Positions 11,534 through 11,641 of a stretch of DNA of 11,641 nt are shown one piece after another. The notes below the pieces were generated by a model. The model saw only the letters and a program-made list of their open reading frames with translations. It had not been told where the DNA came from and searched no databases. Every line of letters starts with the position of its first letter. The first letter of the stretch is position 1. Source of the stretch: Halobacteriales archaeon QS_9_67_15 (GTDB lineage: Archaea > Halobacteriota > Halobacteria > Halobacteriales > Haloarculaceae); contig PXSD01000050.1 in assembly GCA_003023165.1 (NCBI GenBank), forward strand, positions 8,728 to 20,368. The letters are read 5' to 3'. The position numbers and the translations under genes are program-made.

Positions 11534-11641
11534 GAACCGGTGCCAGTACGTCAGGAACCGCATTGTGGAACGAGACGTTTCCCTGCCAGGGCTTTTCGTA
11601 TCGATGTTCCTCGCACTCCTCGCTCGGGGTACACCCCCGTT

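Noticed and set aside
11534..11641. Open frame reading NRCQYVRNRIVERDVSLPGL to the window edge
   Set aside because: It is too short, has no start codon and is cut by the window end. It does not resemble a family I know and could be chance.

Overview
The window looks like chromosomal DNA from a haloarchaeon (class Halobacteria). It is GC-rich, its proteins are strongly acidic, most genes have a TATA-like box about 25-28 nt before the ATG and no Shine-Dalgarno (leaderless transcripts), and the gene content is archaeal: ribosomal protein S6e, an acidic [2Fe-2S] ferredoxin with an N-terminal membrane anchor, a Tat lipoprotein with a haloarchaeal linker, and a short-type 6-phosphogluconate dehydrogenase.

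Layout. 1-291: C-terminal end of an unrecognised acidic protein. 386-1558 (+): PiT-family phosphate permease. 1693-2029 (-): ribosomal protein S6e, with an internal deletion and frameshift. 2158-2346 (-): N-terminal scrap of a GNAT acetyltransferase. 2449-2676 (+): small two-helix membrane protein. 2706-3137 (-): dCTP deaminase/dUTPase-like protein. 3285-4379 (-): M29 aminopeptidase. 4546-8733 (+): iron(III)-siderophore uptake locus, made of a binding lipoprotein, a broken FAD oxidoreductase, a FecCD-type permease and an ATPase. 8979-9890 (+): 6-phosphogluconate dehydrogenase. 10119-10700 (+): membrane-anchored [2Fe-2S] ferredoxin. 10775 onward: decayed accessory DNA, namely an interrupted tRNA-Arg(TCG)-like gene, an 80-nt palindromic element, and the 3' end of an IS200/IS605-type element with a TnpB tail and omega-RNA-like hairpins.

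The uptake locus is the functional core. The lipoprotein captures the ferric chelate outside the cell, the permease passes it through the membrane and the ATPase powers import. The flavoprotein starts directly after the lipoprotein stop codon and could release iron by reduction (inference). Palindromes of the form TTAGG-N4-CCTAA flank the lipoprotein TATA box, and a third lies just before the permease start. They resemble DtxR/IdeR-family iron boxes and imply iron-dependent repression of both transcription units.

The most unusual feature is the number of disruptions. S6e has lost about 50 nt and the FAD oxidoreductase has lost two separate segments. All three losses shift the frame, yet the flanking protein sequence is clean. 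The tRNA-like gene carries a 48-nt hairpin insert in its T arm, and that hairpin belongs to a repeat family that recurs in several intergenic regions here. Whether the deletions are real or arose in assembly cannot be decided from the sequence alone.
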